A stretch of DNA of 64,000 nucleotides from Brachybacterium sp. SGAir0954 (GTDB lineage: Bacteria > Actinomycetota > Actinomycetes > Actinomycetales > Dermabacteraceae). Shown piece after piece: positions 1 to 14,279 of the stretch. Where the stretch lies: the NCBI RefSeq assembly GCF_005490785.1, contig NZ_CP027295.1:1550001-1614000 (forward strand), given 5' to 3'. The notes beneath the pieces were generated by a model, which was not told where the DNA came from, ran no database searches, and worked only from the letters and a program-made list of their open reading frames with translations. Both the position numbers and the translations under genes were made by a program. Numbering within the stretch: the stretch's first letter is position 1; the number at the start of each line of letters is the position of its first letter.

Positions 1-1
1 G

Positions 2-247
2 TCCCCGTCCGTGGGCCTGCCCGAGAAGAAGCGCTCCGGCTCCGGCGCGCCGTCCAAGGCCGCCGCCAAGGCCGTGCCGGCTTTCGAGATCGGCGAGTCC
101 GTCACCGTCATGGACGGTCCCTTCGAGACGATGCCGGCGAGCATCTCCGAGATCGACAGCGAGCACCAGAAGCTGCAGGTGCTGGTCTCGATCTTCGGCC
201 GCGAGACCCCCGTCGAGCTCGCCTTCGACCAGGTCGCCAAGATCTGA
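2..247 (+). CDS. nusG: Transcription antitermination factor NusG, C-terminal part (5' truncated by window edge)
   Basis: NusG couples RNA polymerase to the ribosome and to Rho. Only the last ~81 codons are present and the reading frame runs in from the left edge. The visible part has an Ala/Lys-rich linker and then a KOW domain: [14 protein letters not shown], then the [16 protein letters not shown] type strand ending in FDQVAKI. This matches the conserved NusG C-terminus. The nusG-rplK-rplA order is standard in Actinobacteria, so secE is expected just outside the window. Confidence 0.93.
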   Translation, partial: SPSVGLPEKKRSGSGAPSKAAAKAVPAFEIGESVTVMDGPFETMPASISEIDSEHQKLQVLVSIFGRETPVELAFDQVAKI

Positions 248-295
248 TACCCCGGACCCCGGCGTCGACCGGACGAAGATCACCCTTCGTCCCGC

Positions 296-324
296 TCGAC
301 GGCGGCGCGGCGCACAGGTAGCGT
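296..324 (+). promoter_or_regulatory. Possible promoter of rplK-rplA
   Basis: TCGACG and TAGCGT hexamers are 17 bases apart in the nusG-rplK gap. Transcription would start about 85 bases upstream of rplK. The hexamers are only moderate matches to the housekeeping consensus and read-through from nusG is also possible. Confidence 0.3.
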
Positions 325-361
325 CGCATCCGGTCCTCGCGCGCCCCGGCTCGCAGGGCCA

Positions 362-397
362 GTGGGAGGAGCGCTTGATGAGCTCCGCCCGGACCAC
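362..397 (+). promoter_or_regulatory. Candidate L1-binding autoregulatory hairpin in the rplK leader
   Basis: An outer GTGG/CCAC pairing (362-365 with 394-397) encloses a GGAGC/GCTCC hairpin (368-372 with 382-386) with unpaired GA-rich sides. The end lies about 20 bases before the rplK ATG. In many bacteria L1 represses the L11-L1 mRNA by binding a leader hairpin that mimics its 23S rRNA site. Position and fold fit that role. Assignment to L1 is inference from location and shape. Confidence 0.4.
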
Positions 398-416
398 GAC
401 ACAGTAAGGAAGAGCA

Positions 417-848
417 ATGGCTCCCAAGAAGAAGATCGCGAGCATCATCAAGCTCCAGATCCAGGCCGGCCAGGCCACGCCTGCGCCGCCCGTGGGTCCC
501 GCGCTCGGCGCTGCCGGCGTGAACATGATGGAGTTCGTCAAGGCCTACAACGATGCGACCGCCGATCAGCGCGGCAACATCATCCCGGTCGAGATCACGG
601 TGTACGAGGACCGCTCGTTCACCTTCATCACCAAGACCCCGCCGGCCGCCGAGCTCATCAAGAAGGCCGCCGGTCTTCCCAAGGGCTCCGCCACCCCTCA
701 CACCGTGAAGGTCGGCAAGATCACCCAGGCTCAGGTCCGCGAGATCGCGGAGACCAAGATGCCTGATCTGAACGCGAACGACATCGAGGCCGCTGCGAAG
801 ATCGTCGCCGGCACCGCTCGTTCCATGGGCATCACGGTGGAGGACTGA
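417..848 (+). CDS. rplK: 50S ribosomal protein L11
   Basis: L11 is the 23S rRNA-binding protein of the GTPase-associated centre, contacted by L10/L12 and the translational GTPases. The 143-residue product is normal length. It has the N-terminal Lys-rich [15 protein letters not shown], the [10 protein letters not shown] proline loop (the thiopeptide/thiostrepton contact region) and the C-terminal RNA-binding domain ending ARSMGITVE. The ATG follows AAGGAAGAGCA. It is the first gene of an rplK-rplA operon with 4 bases to rplA. Confidence 0.98.
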   Translation: MAPKKKIASIIKLQIQAGQATPAPPVGPALGAAGVNMMEFVKAYNDATADQRGNIIPVEITVYEDRSFTFITKTPPAAELIKKAAGLPKGSATPHTVKVGKITQAQVREIAETKMPDLNANDIEAAAKIVAGTARSMGITVED

Positions 849-852
849 CGAC

Positions 853-1572
853 ATGGCATTCCGCAGCAAGGCTTACAAGGACGGCGCCGCCAAGATCGAG
901 GCCGGCCGCCAGTACTCGCCGCTCGACGCCCTGCGCCTCGCGCAGCAGACGAACCCGGCGAAGTTCGATGCCTCGGTCGAGGTCGCGATGCGTCTCGGCG
1001 TCGACCCCCGCAAGGCTGATCAGATGGTGCGCGGCACCGTCAACCTGCCGAACGGCACCGGCAAGACCGCCCGCGTGATCGTCTTCGCGACGGGCGCGCA
1101 GGCCGAGGCCGCTCTCGCGGCCGGCGCCGACGAGGTCGGCGACGACGAGCTCATCGAGAAGGTCGCCGGGGGCTGGACCGACTTCGACGCGGCCGTGGCC
1201 ACGCCGAACCTCATGGGCAAGGTCGGCAAGCTGGGCCGCGTGCTCGGCCCCCGCGGCCTCATGCCGAACCCGAAGACCGGCACGGTCACGATGGACGTCA
1301 CGAAGGCTGTGAACGACATCAAGGGCGGCAAGATCGAGTTCCGCACCGATCGTGCGGCGAACCTGCACTACATCGTGGGCAAGGTGTCGTTCTCCGACCA
1401 GCAGCTGGTCGAGAACTACGTCGCCGCCCTCGAGGAGATCCTGCGGCTCAAGCCGTCCTCCTCGAAGGGTCGCTACATCACGAAGATCACCGTGTCCACC
1501 ACCATGGGCCCGGGCATCCCGGTCGACGTGAACCGCACCCGCAACCTCCTCGAGGACACCGACGAGGCCTGA
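853..1572 (+). CDS. rplA: 50S ribosomal protein L1
   Basis: L1 forms the mobile stalk at the E site and usually represses its own operon. The 239 residues match bacterial L1 in length. Conserved blocks include [15 protein letters not shown], the [25 protein letters not shown] region (split here as [12 protein letters not shown] and [13 protein letters not shown]) and [10 protein letters not shown]. Translation starts 4 bases after the rplK stop. A strong hairpin terminator follows. Confidence 0.98.
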   Translation: MAFRSKAYKDGAAKIEAGRQYSPLDALRLAQQTNPAKFDASVEVAMRLGVDPRKADQMVRGTVNLPNGTGKTARVIVFATGAQAEAALAAGADEVGDDELIEKVAGGWTDFDAAVATPNLMGKVGKLGRVLGPRGLMPNPKTGTVTMDVTKAVNDIKGGKIEFRTDRAANLHYIVGKVSFSDQQLVENYVAALEEILRLKPSSSKGRYITKITVSTTMGPGIPVDVNRTRNLLEDTDEA

Positions 1573-1590
1573 GCCCCGTCGTCCTCCTGC

Positions 1591-1629
1591 GACGAGCCCC
1601 CGCATCCCTCGAGGACGCGGGGGCTCGTC
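1591..1629 (+). terminator. Hairpin terminator after rplA
   Basis: A perfect 13-bp inverted repeat (GACGAGCCCCCGC at 1591-1603, pairing with 1617-1629) with a 13-base loop lies 19 bases past the rplA stop. There is no T-run, as is usual for high-GC actinobacterial terminators. Confidence 0.8.
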
Positions 1630-1731
1630 CGCTTCCGCACGGCCCCGGCCGGGTGGGCCCTCGTCCGCGTCGCGGGTGTGACGTGCGTCCGAGTGCTCCC
1701 TGATCCGTGGCGCCGTGGGAGGGGGCTGGTC

Positions 1732-1737
1732 TAGGCT
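1732..1737 (+). promoter_or_regulatory. Probable -10 box of rplJ-rplL
   Basis: TAGGCT fits the TANNNT -10 pattern and sits immediately before the conserved leader beginning ACCGAAGACCGCC. No convincing -35 hexamer is visible. Confidence 0.45.
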
Positions 1738-1742
1738 GAACC

Positions 1743-1917
1743 TACCGAAGACCGCCGGTCGTCGCCCTCCATCCGGAGGACGACCGAAGGATTCCCCCAC
1801 GGGATGGCCTGCGCAGGTGAATGAAGCGACCCGCACGGTCGCGCCCTCCGCGGGGAGGAATCCCCCGGTGAGCCGGATCGTGCGTCTGGCCTCGACACCT
1901 GCGTGTCGAGGCCTTTT
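1743..1917 (+). ncRNA. Ribosomal protein L10 leader
   Basis: The region between the rplA terminator and rplJ contains a block starting GAAGACCGCCGGTCG, a CATCCGGAGGACGACCGAAGG block and a later Rho-independent-type hairpin. The location (directly upstream of rplJ-rplL) and the ACCG-A-AGACC block resemble the L10 leader family, in which the L10(L12)4 complex binds the RNA to shut down its own synthesis. Boundaries are approximate. A covariance-model match would settle the call. Confidence 0.6.
1888..1917 (+). terminator. Attenuator hairpin with T-run inside the rplJ leader
   Basis: A perfect 11-bp stem (GGCCTCGACAC at 1888-1898, pairing with 1903-1913) with a 4-base loop is followed at once by TTTT (1914-1917). 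It lies 52 bases upstream of the rplJ start and downstream of the presumed L10-binding fold. A true intrinsic terminator inside a leader is the expected layout for attenuation control. Confidence 0.65.
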
Positions 1918-1969
1918 CCCGTTCCGGGACTCCTTCAGCCGGCGGCGAGAGACCTCTGGAAGGAGGGCC

Positions 1970-2485
1970 ATGGCGAACCCCGAGAAGGTGGACGCCGTCG
2001 CCGAGATCGCGGAGCTGTTCCGCGAGTCCGACGCCGCCGTCATCACCGAGTACCGCGGGCTCAGCGTCGGCCAGCTCAAGCAGCTGCGTCGTTCGCTCGG
2101 CTCCGACACTACCTACGCCGTGGTGAAGAACACGCTCACGGAGATCGCCGCCCGCGAGGCCGGCATCGACGCCTTCGATGGCACGCTCAGCGGTCCGACC
2201 GCCATCGCGTTCATCAAGGGTGAGCCCGTGGAGCCCGCGAAGGCTCTGCGTGACTTCGCCAAGGATCACGACGCGCTCGTGATCAAGTCCGGCTACTTCG
2301 AGGGCAAGGCGCTCTCGGAGGACGACGTCAAGAAGCTCGCGGACCTCGAGTCCCGCGAGGTCCTGCTGGCCAAGGCCGCCGGCGCCATGAAGGCGTCGAT
2401 GTCCAAGGCCGCTGCCGTGTTCCAGGCGCCGCTGTCCAAGGCAGCGCGCACCGTGGACGCGCTCCGCGCCAAGCAGGAGGCCTGA
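1970..2485 (+). CDS. rplJ: 50S ribosomal protein L10
   Basis: L10 anchors the L7/L12 dimers to the ribosome base. The ATG at 1970 is chosen because it has an ideal AAGGAGG eight bases upstream and gives [10 protein letters not shown], the usual actinobacterial N-terminus. The open frame extends upstream but only through the leader. The 171-residue protein has the [15 protein letters not shown] motif and the long C-terminal helix ([20 protein letters not shown]) that binds L12. It is co-transcribed with rplL. Confidence 0.97.
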   Translation: MANPEKVDAVAEIAELFRESDAAVITEYRGLSVGQLKQLRRSLGSDTTYAVVKNTLTEIAAREAGIDAFDGTLSGPTAIAFIKGEPVEPAKALRDFAKDHDALVIKSGYFEGKALSEDDVKKLADLESREVLLAKAAGAMKASMSKAAAVFQAPLSKAARTVDALRAKQEA

Positions 2486-2572
2486 GCCCCCCGGCTCAGC
2501 CCGTAGAACCTGGCGCGTGAGCGCCGTCAACACCACCGGGACACCGTCCCACCGACAGGAAGGAACGCCACC

Positions 2573-2956
2573 ATGGCGAAGCTCAGCAACGACGAGCTCA
2601 TCGAGGCTTTCAAGGAGATGTCCCTCATCGAGCTCTCCGAGTTCGTGAAGCAGTTCGAGGACGTCTTCGACGTGACCGCCGCCGCTCCCGTGGCCGTCGC
2701 CGCCGCCGGCGGTGCCGCCGCTGACGCCCCGGCCGCCGAGGAGAAGACCGAGTTCGACGTGGTCCTCGAGTCCGCCGGCTCCGCGAAGATCGGCGTCATC
2801 AAGGAGGTGCGCGCGCTCACCTCGCTCGGCCTCAAGGAGGCCAAGGAGCTCGTCGACGGCGCGCCCAAGGCCGTCCTCGAGGGTGTCAAGAAGGAGGACG
2901 CCGACGCCGCCAAGGAGAAGCTCGAGGCCGCCGGCGCCACCGTCACCGTCAAGTGA
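2573..2956 (+). CDS. rplL: 50S ribosomal protein L7/L12
   Basis: Acidic stalk protein that recruits EF-Tu, EF-G and other GTPases. It is 127 residues: an N-terminal dimerisation domain ([20 protein letters not shown]), an Ala-rich hinge (about residues 37-58), and the C-terminal domain with the EF-binding segment [20 protein letters not shown] and LVDGAPKAV. The ATG follows GGAAGGAACGCC. An 87-base gap to rplJ has no obvious promoter, so it is probably one transcript. Confidence 0.98.
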   Translation: MAKLSNDELIEAFKEMSLIELSEFVKQFEDVFDVTAAAPVAVAAAGGAAADAPAAEEKTEFDVVLESAGSAKIGVIKEVRALTSLGLKEAKELVDGAPKAVLEGVKKEDADAAKEKLEAAGATVTVK

Positions 2957-2994
2957 TCCGAGGCGCCCTCGCGGCGCCGTGCATCGCTTCGTGA

Positions 2995-3023
2995 GGAGCC
3001 GTCCCGCTGTGCGGGGCGGCTCC
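2995..3023 (+). terminator. Terminator after rplL
   Basis: A 13-bp stem (2995-3007 with 3011-3023, one G-T wobble) and a 3-base loop lie 38 bases after the rplL stop. It separates the rplJL operon from the two rpoB promoter candidates. Confidence 0.75.
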
Positions 3024-3138
3024 TCCGCCGTTCCCGGGGGAGCATGGCGCGGGTCGCGTGGACGGCTGTGACCAGCGTGAGCGCGCGGACCGCGGCTCGA
3101 CGGGGAGCGCCGCGCCGCGCCGGGGGAGCGGCGCGTGC

Positions 3139-3167
3139 TTGACTCCGGGGCCGCCGAGGTCCAGAAT
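3139..3167 (+). promoter_or_regulatory. Candidate distal promoter P1 of rpoBC
   Basis: TTGACT, a 17-base spacer and CAGAAT form a good housekeeping-type promoter about 300 bases upstream of rpoB. The transcript would carry a leader of roughly 290 bases. Confidence 0.5.
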
Positions 3168-3309
3168 CTTCCCCGTAACAGCGCTGCTGTTCCTGCCGCA
3201 GGACCCCCGGGGCACCGGGCGCGGTCACGTCGAGAGAGACGGGCAGGAGGCAGGCCTTCCGCGCCAGGCATATGGTGGTCGACGCGGATGGACCGGGCTC
3301 TGAGGGCCC

Positions 3310-3338
3310 TTGCGTCCATCCGTGCATTTGTGTATGCT
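3310..3338 (+). promoter_or_regulatory. Candidate proximal promoter P2 of rpoBC
   Basis: TTGCGT, a 17-base spacer and TATGCT lie 126 bases before the rpoB start codon. With P1 this gives a tandem-promoter arrangement upstream of rpoB. Confidence 0.6.
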
Positions 3339-3464
3339 TGGTCCTTGCGCTGTGCGTCGTCCACGGGTCCCGCTGCTTCACGCTGCTCCACCTGTGCCTC
3401 ATCGCCCCGGAGGACGCTCGCCGCGCCTGGGAACCCGTCATCGGCCTGTGGAAGGACCCCACCC

Positions 3465-6953
<3,489 letters not shown>

Positions 6954-6960
6954 GCGACGG

Positions 6961-6996
6961 GGTGGGACGGGAGCGCACCTCGCGCCCCGTCCCACC
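6961..6996 (+). other. Hairpin between rpoB and rpoC
   Basis: An 11-bp perfect inverted repeat (6961-6971 with 6986-6996) with a 14-base loop occupies the rpoB-rpoC gap. There is no T-run, and beta and beta-prime must be made together. It is therefore more likely a partial attenuator, RNA-processing site or mRNA-stability element than a full stop. Confidence 0.5.
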
Positions 6997-7051
6997 GCCC
7001 CCGCCCTGATCCCTCAGACCACACGACTTCAGATTCGAGAGAAGGACACCT

Positions 7052-10936
<3,885 letters not shown>

Positions 10937-10974
10937 GTCGAGCCTGCTGAGGGCCCTGCGGCCCGCACGCTCCT

Positions 10975-11012
10975 GACGGGGCGGTCCCACCTCCGGGTGG
11001 GGCCGCCCCGTC
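10975..11012 (+). terminator. Terminator after rpoC
   Basis: A 17-bp stem (10975-10991 with 10996-11012, one G-T wobble) and a TCCG tetraloop lie 38 bases past the rpoC stop. Confidence 0.85.
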
Positions 11013-11127
11013 GGCGTTCCCGGGGCCGGTGACCACCGCCCGCGACGGCCGGACGCTCCCGCGCGGGCCTCGACGCCGGGCGCCCGTGCCCCGGTGCGCG
11101 ATGGGCCGGACGGGGCGGGCGAGCTGG

Positions 11128-11133
11128 GATACT
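11128..11133 (+). promoter_or_regulatory. -10 box predicting a leaderless mRNA for the kinase operon
   Basis: GATACT ends 6 bases before the ATG at 11140, so transcription should begin at or next to the start codon. The same -10/N6/ATG geometry recurs at several other genes in this window. There is no ribosome binding site in front of this ATG. Confidence 0.55.
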
Positions 11134-11139
11134 GACCCG

Positions 11140-12549
11140 ATGGGACAGGACGGACAGGCGGCGAGCGCGGCGGGGGAGCGGCGCACGCGCCCGGGCGAGC
11201 CCCGCGGGGCCACCCGCCGCCGGCTCGCGCTCCCGCCCCGGCTGCGCGAGCGCCTGCTGGGGCCGCGCGTGATCGATCCGCCGCTGCGTCTGTTCGCCGG
11301 GCTCTTCGCGGTGGCCATGGTGCTGCCCTCCCCGGGGACCGATCTGCTGCGCGCCGACTACCTCACCGAGGCCGCGGCAGCGGCGCTCCTGCTCGTCGCC
11401 ACGGTGCGGCCCACGTTCGCGCTGGTGCTGATCCTGCCGGGCGAGGCCGTGCACGCCGTGCTGGCCCCCGCGGACCCGACCCCGTTCCTCGCGACCTGCG
11501 CGACGGTGGTCGCCGTCTCGGCCGCCGGCCGTCGCTGGCGCCTGCTGCTCGCCGCGACGGGCGTGTACGTGGCGCTCATGCTCCTGGGCGGCATCGTGAG
11601 CCCGGACAGGACTTTCGGCATCGACCGGACTGAGCCGATCCTGTGGCTGCTGACGATGATCCTGGGACTCAGCGCGGCCGTGCTCCAGGCACGGATCGAC
11701 GCGGAGATCCGTCGCCGCGAGCGGGCGGCCCGGCTGGCCGAGCAGGAGCTGCAGCGACTGCGGGTCGAGCTCGCCACCGACACCCACGACACGGTCTCCC
11801 ACGCGCTCGCGACCGAGGCCGCGATCATCCGGATGATGGGGCGGTCGCGGGAGGAGGGGCTCGACGAGCGGGTGCTCTCGGAGCTCGCCCTCGTCAACGC
11901 CCGCGCGCAGCGTCAGCTGCGGCAGCTCCTCGCGCGTCTGCACTCGCCCCGGGACTCCGACGACGTCGTCGACCTGAGGCGGGAGATCCCGGCCTCCCTC
12001 GAGGCGATCCGCTCGGGGGCCCGCGCGGGAGGCTTCGACCTCCTCACCGCGCGCGGCGACCTGCCCGGACGGGTCGAGGCGCGATTCGCCGCGGAGGTGC
12101 AGCTGATGCTCTTCGAGCTCGCCACGAACGTCCTCAAGCACGCGTGCTCGCCGGACGGCGCCTCGGTGCGGGCAGGCCTCGCGGAGGGTCCCGGTGTGCA
12201 GGCGCTCCTGCTCGTCTCCCGGAACGTCGTGGAGGGGACGGATCCGGTCTCCCCGCGCACCCTCACGCGCCGCGCCCGGGCGCTCGGCGGGGACTGCTCG
12301 GTGGGGCACGGCCCGGGGAGCACCCTCGAGGTGCGGGTGCTGCTCCCGGTGCCCGCGCTCCCCGAGACGGATCCCCCGGGGGCGGAGGGCGAGGAGGTCC
12401 TCGACGGGCCCGTGGCGGTCGGTGCCCTCGGCCCGGACACGTCGCCCGAGGGACGTGCGGCGGAGGGCCGGGGACCGGGTCGTCCCCGCCGCCGGGAGCA
12501 TCTCCTCCGCGCGGGGGAGGCCGAGGATCGCCGTGCCGGGGTGGAATGA
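11140..12549 (+). CDS. Membrane sensor histidine kinase (NarL/DesK-type, HisKA_3)
   Basis: Predicted sensor of a two-component pair with the regulator at 12808. It is 469 residues. Hydrophobic segments occur between about residues 50 and 190 (LFAGLFAVAMVL, AAAALLLVATV, FALVLILPG, LLLAATGVYVALMLL, ILWLLTMILGL), suggesting five to six membrane spans. A cytoplasmic dimerisation helix follows, with the phospho-acceptor H216 in DTHDTVSHALATE. The ATP domain keeps an N-box (N330 in ELATNVLKHA) and a late GxGS turn (GHGPGSTLEVRV). The usual DxGxG and GxGLxGMxER blocks are not recognisable: the stretch reads LLVSRNVVEGTDPVSPRTLT. The ligand is unknown. The ATG at 11140 is preferred over 11029 because of the -10 box just before it. 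Confidence 0.8.
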   Translation: MGQDGQAASAAGERRTRPGEPRGATRRRLALPPRLRERLLGPRVIDPPLRLFAGLFAVAMVLPSPGTDLLRADYLTEAAAAALLLVATVRPTFALVLILPGEAVHAVLAPADPTPFLATCATVVAVSAAGRRWRLLLAATGVYVALMLLGGIVSPDRTFGIDRTEPILWLLTMILGLSAAVLQARIDAEIRRRERAARLAEQELQRLRVELATDTHDTVSHALATEAAIIRMMGRSREEGLDERVLSELALVNARAQRQLRQLLARLHSPRDSDDVVDLRREIPASLEAIRSGARAGGFDLLTARGDLPGRVEARFAAEVQLMLFELATNVLKHACSPDGASVRAGLAEGPGVQALLLVSRNVVEGTDPVSPRTLTRRARALGGDCSVGHGPGSTLEVRVLLPVPALPETDPPGAEGEEVLDGPVAVGALGPDTSPEGRAAEGRGPGRPRRREHLLRAGEAEDRRAGVE

Positions 12550-12553
12550 GGCC

Positions 12554-12811
12554 ATGCGCCTCCTCGTCGCCCTCCTCCTCGCCGCCGGGTCGTTACTGAC
12601 GACCGCGCAGCATGCGGACGCGCTGGTTCCGTGCTCGCCCGGAGCGCAGCGGGCGGAGGGGGCCGGCGCGCCGGCGACCGTCGGCGTCCCCGAGGGCGGT
12701 GTCCCCGCGGAGGGGGCCGTCGTGCTGCTGCGGCTGCCGGGGGAGATCCGGTGGGGATGCCTCTACTGGCGCTTCACCGACCACGAGCGCTTCCAGAGGG
12801 ACTGCACATGA
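12554..12811 (+). CDS. Small exported protein between kinase and response regulator
   Basis: I do not recognise this 85-residue protein. It starts MRLLVALLLAAGSLL with a likely type I signal peptide and a cleavage site near AQHADA-LV. The mature part is about 60 residues with three cysteines (near LVPCS, RWGCLYW and RDCT) and no lipobox. It starts 4 bases after the kinase stop, and its TGA overlaps the ATG of the response regulator (ATGA), so it should be translated with them. Codon use resembles its neighbours. A role as a secreted modulator or ligand of the kinase is inference from position only. Confidence 0.6.
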   Translation: MRLLVALLLAAGSLLTTAQHADALVPCSPGAQRAEGAGAPATVGVPEGGVPAEGAVVLLRLPGEIRWGCLYWRFTDHERFQRDCT

Positions 12812-13473
12812 GCGCCGACGCGCCCGTCGTCCGGGTGCTCATCGTCGACGACGACCGCTGGACCACGCGCGCCGTCGCCGCCGTGCTCGGCGACGACCCG
12901 GGGCTGACGGTGCTCGAGCCCGAGCACAGCGGGGAGGACGCGATCGCCGCGTACCGCGCGCTGCGCCCGGACGTCGTGCTCATGGACGTGAACATGGCGC
13001 CCGGGATGAACGGCATCGACGCGACCGCCGAGATCCTCCGCCTGGACCCCGCGGCCCGGATCGTGCTGCTCACGACCGTCTCCCCGGGCCCGGGGATCGC
13101 GCGTGCCCTCGAGGCGGGGGCCATCGCCGCGGTCGCCAAGACGGCCGCGGAGGAGGTGCTCGTGGACACGGTGCGCCGGGCCGCGGCGGGGGAGGCCCCG
13201 CTGCGCCTGGGCACCCTCGCGGAGGACATCGTCATCAGCGGGGACGTGCTGCCGGAGGCGCCGGCGACGGCCCCGCGCCTCACCGAGCGCGAGCGGGAGA
13301 CCCTGCGCCTGCTGTGCCAGGGACTCGAGTACGAGCAGATCGCGCAGCAGCTGTGCGTCGAGGTGAGCACCGTGAAGAGCCACGCCCGCAGCCTGCGCGA
13401 GAAGCTGGGCGCGGCGAACCACGCGCAGCTGATCATCCAGGCCGTGAAGCACAAGTACTTCACCCCCGCCTGA
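12808..13473 (+). CDS. NarL/LuxR-family response regulator
   Basis: DNA-binding partner of the kinase at 11140, 221 residues. The receiver domain (about residues 8-125) has the acidic pocket D14-D16, phospho-acceptor D60 in VVLMDVNM, T90 and K111. The C-terminal LuxR-type helix-turn-helix (about 152-215) reads LTERERETLRLLCQGLEYEQ with VEVSTVKSHARSLREKLGA. The start is the ATG overlapping the stop of the small exported protein, which indicates translational coupling. A plausible target is the palindrome pair just downstream at 13520-13559. Confidence 0.9.
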   Translation: MSADAPVVRVLIVDDDRWTTRAVAAVLGDDPGLTVLEPEHSGEDAIAAYRALRPDVVLMDVNMAPGMNGIDATAEILRLDPAARIVLLTTVSPGPGIARALEAGAIAAVAKTAAEEVLVDTVRRAAAGEAPLRLGTLAEDIVISGDVLPEAPATAPRLTERERETLRLLCQGLEYEQIAQQLCVEVSTVKSHARSLREKLGAANHAQLIIQAVKHKYFTPA

Positions 13474-13519
13474 TCCTCGTCGCAGCGCGCAGGCTCGACG
13501 ATCCGCCCGGGGACCTCCT

Positions 13520-13559
13520 CCGTACGGGGGAGGACACCCCGCGGCGGATCTCCGTACGG
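13520..13559 (+). promoter_or_regulatory. Two CCGTACGG palindromes, candidate operator of the downstream gene
   Basis: CTCCGTACGG occurs twice as a direct repeat. Each copy contains the perfect palindrome CCGTACGG (13520-13527 and 13552-13559). The centres are 32 bases apart, close to three helical turns. The second copy overlaps a TACGGT hexamer that could serve as the -10 of the gene at 13608. NarL-type regulators bind short inverted repeats, so this is a reasonable target for the adjacent regulator, but that is inference. Confidence 0.5.
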
Positions 13560-13607
13560 TGGACCGGTCAGGGCACGGGTGCCGGTGACGGCGGGGAGGA
13601 GCACGTG

Positions 13608-14057
13608 ATGTCGGGGGAGAGGTCACGCCGCTGCCTGCTCCCCGTCGTCACCCTCGCGGCGACGGCCGTCCTGCTCCTCGCCGTCGATCCGCTGCTCGCG
13701 GGCGCGCCGTGGTGGCGTGCCGAGGCGGCCCTGCTGCGCCCCGCGCTGCTGCCCGCGCTCCTCGCCTGGCTCGTGCTCTGCACGGGCGCCCTCACGGCCG
13801 TCGCGATGCGTCCCACGCGCGGCGCCTCGACCCTCGCGGCGACCGCGGTGCTCGGCGGGGCGCTGCTGCCGGCCGTCGTCGGCTCCGTCCTGCTCGGCAG
13901 CGTCTTCCCCGCGTCCAGCCCGCTCTGGGGGAGCGTCGTCCTCGGTGCGGCGGCCGCGACCTGGAGCGTGCTCTCCGTCTCCCGTCGTGCGTGGCAGGGA
14001 GCACGCGGAGGGTCGTCCGAGGTGACGGAGACCGCGCCGAACCTCAACGCTTCGTAA
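13608..14057 (+). CDS. Small integral membrane protein, unknown function
   Basis: 149 residues, not recognised. Four hydrophobic segments are visible: LLPVVTLAATAVLLLAV, LLPALLAWLVLCTGALTAVAM, TLAATAVLGGALLPAVVGSVLL and SVVLGAAAATWSVLSV. A short polar tail follows (GGSSEVTETAPNLNAS). GGAGGA lies 7 bases before the ATG at 13608; a GTG at 13605 is an alternative. It follows the two-component operon and has its own candidate promoter/operator, so it may be a regulon member. Confidence 0.65.
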   Translation: MSGERSRRCLLPVVTLAATAVLLLAVDPLLAGAPWWRAEAALLRPALLPALLAWLVLCTGALTAVAMRPTRGASTLAATAVLGGALLPAVVGSVLLGSVFPASSPLWGSVVLGAAAATWSVLSVSRRAWQGARGGSSEVTETAPNLNAS

Positions 14058-14212
14058 AGACTCCCTGGGCGTCTCCCCAAAGTCCGCTGGCGGCCCTTCC
14101 GCCGCGCCGCGCGCGCCCGGGAGGATCGACCACGGCGGAGAACACCGCGCGAACTTCCCCCGCAGCACCTCGTGACCCGAGGACGCGCTCGCGCCCGCCC
14201 CGCACCTCCGCC

Positions 14213-14262
14213 CCCGGAGCGTGCGGCTCCGGGAACGAGCACCGCCGGCCGACCGCCGGCGG
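14213..14262 (+). promoter_or_regulatory. Structured leader directly upstream of rpf
   Basis: Two perfect 8-bp hairpins are stacked just before the rpf start: 14213-14220/14226-14233 and 14242-14249/14255-14262, each with a 5-base loop. The second ends 6 bases before the AGGTGG ribosome binding site. Actinobacterial rpf genes are often preceded by a c-di-AMP (ydaO-type) riboswitch, but I cannot recognise that consensus here. Confidence 0.35.
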
Positions 14263-14279
14263 CGGAACAGGTGGATGCA

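Noticed and set aside
3135-3464. An upstream extension of rpoB by 110 codons
   Set aside because: It spans both candidate promoters and gives no conserved sequence. The TTG at 3465 restores the family N-terminus and has a ribosome binding site.
13520-13559. The palindromes at 13520 and 13552 as a terminator of the response regulator gene
   Set aside because: Each is only 8 bp with no loop, so they would not form stable hairpins. A protein-binding role is more likely.
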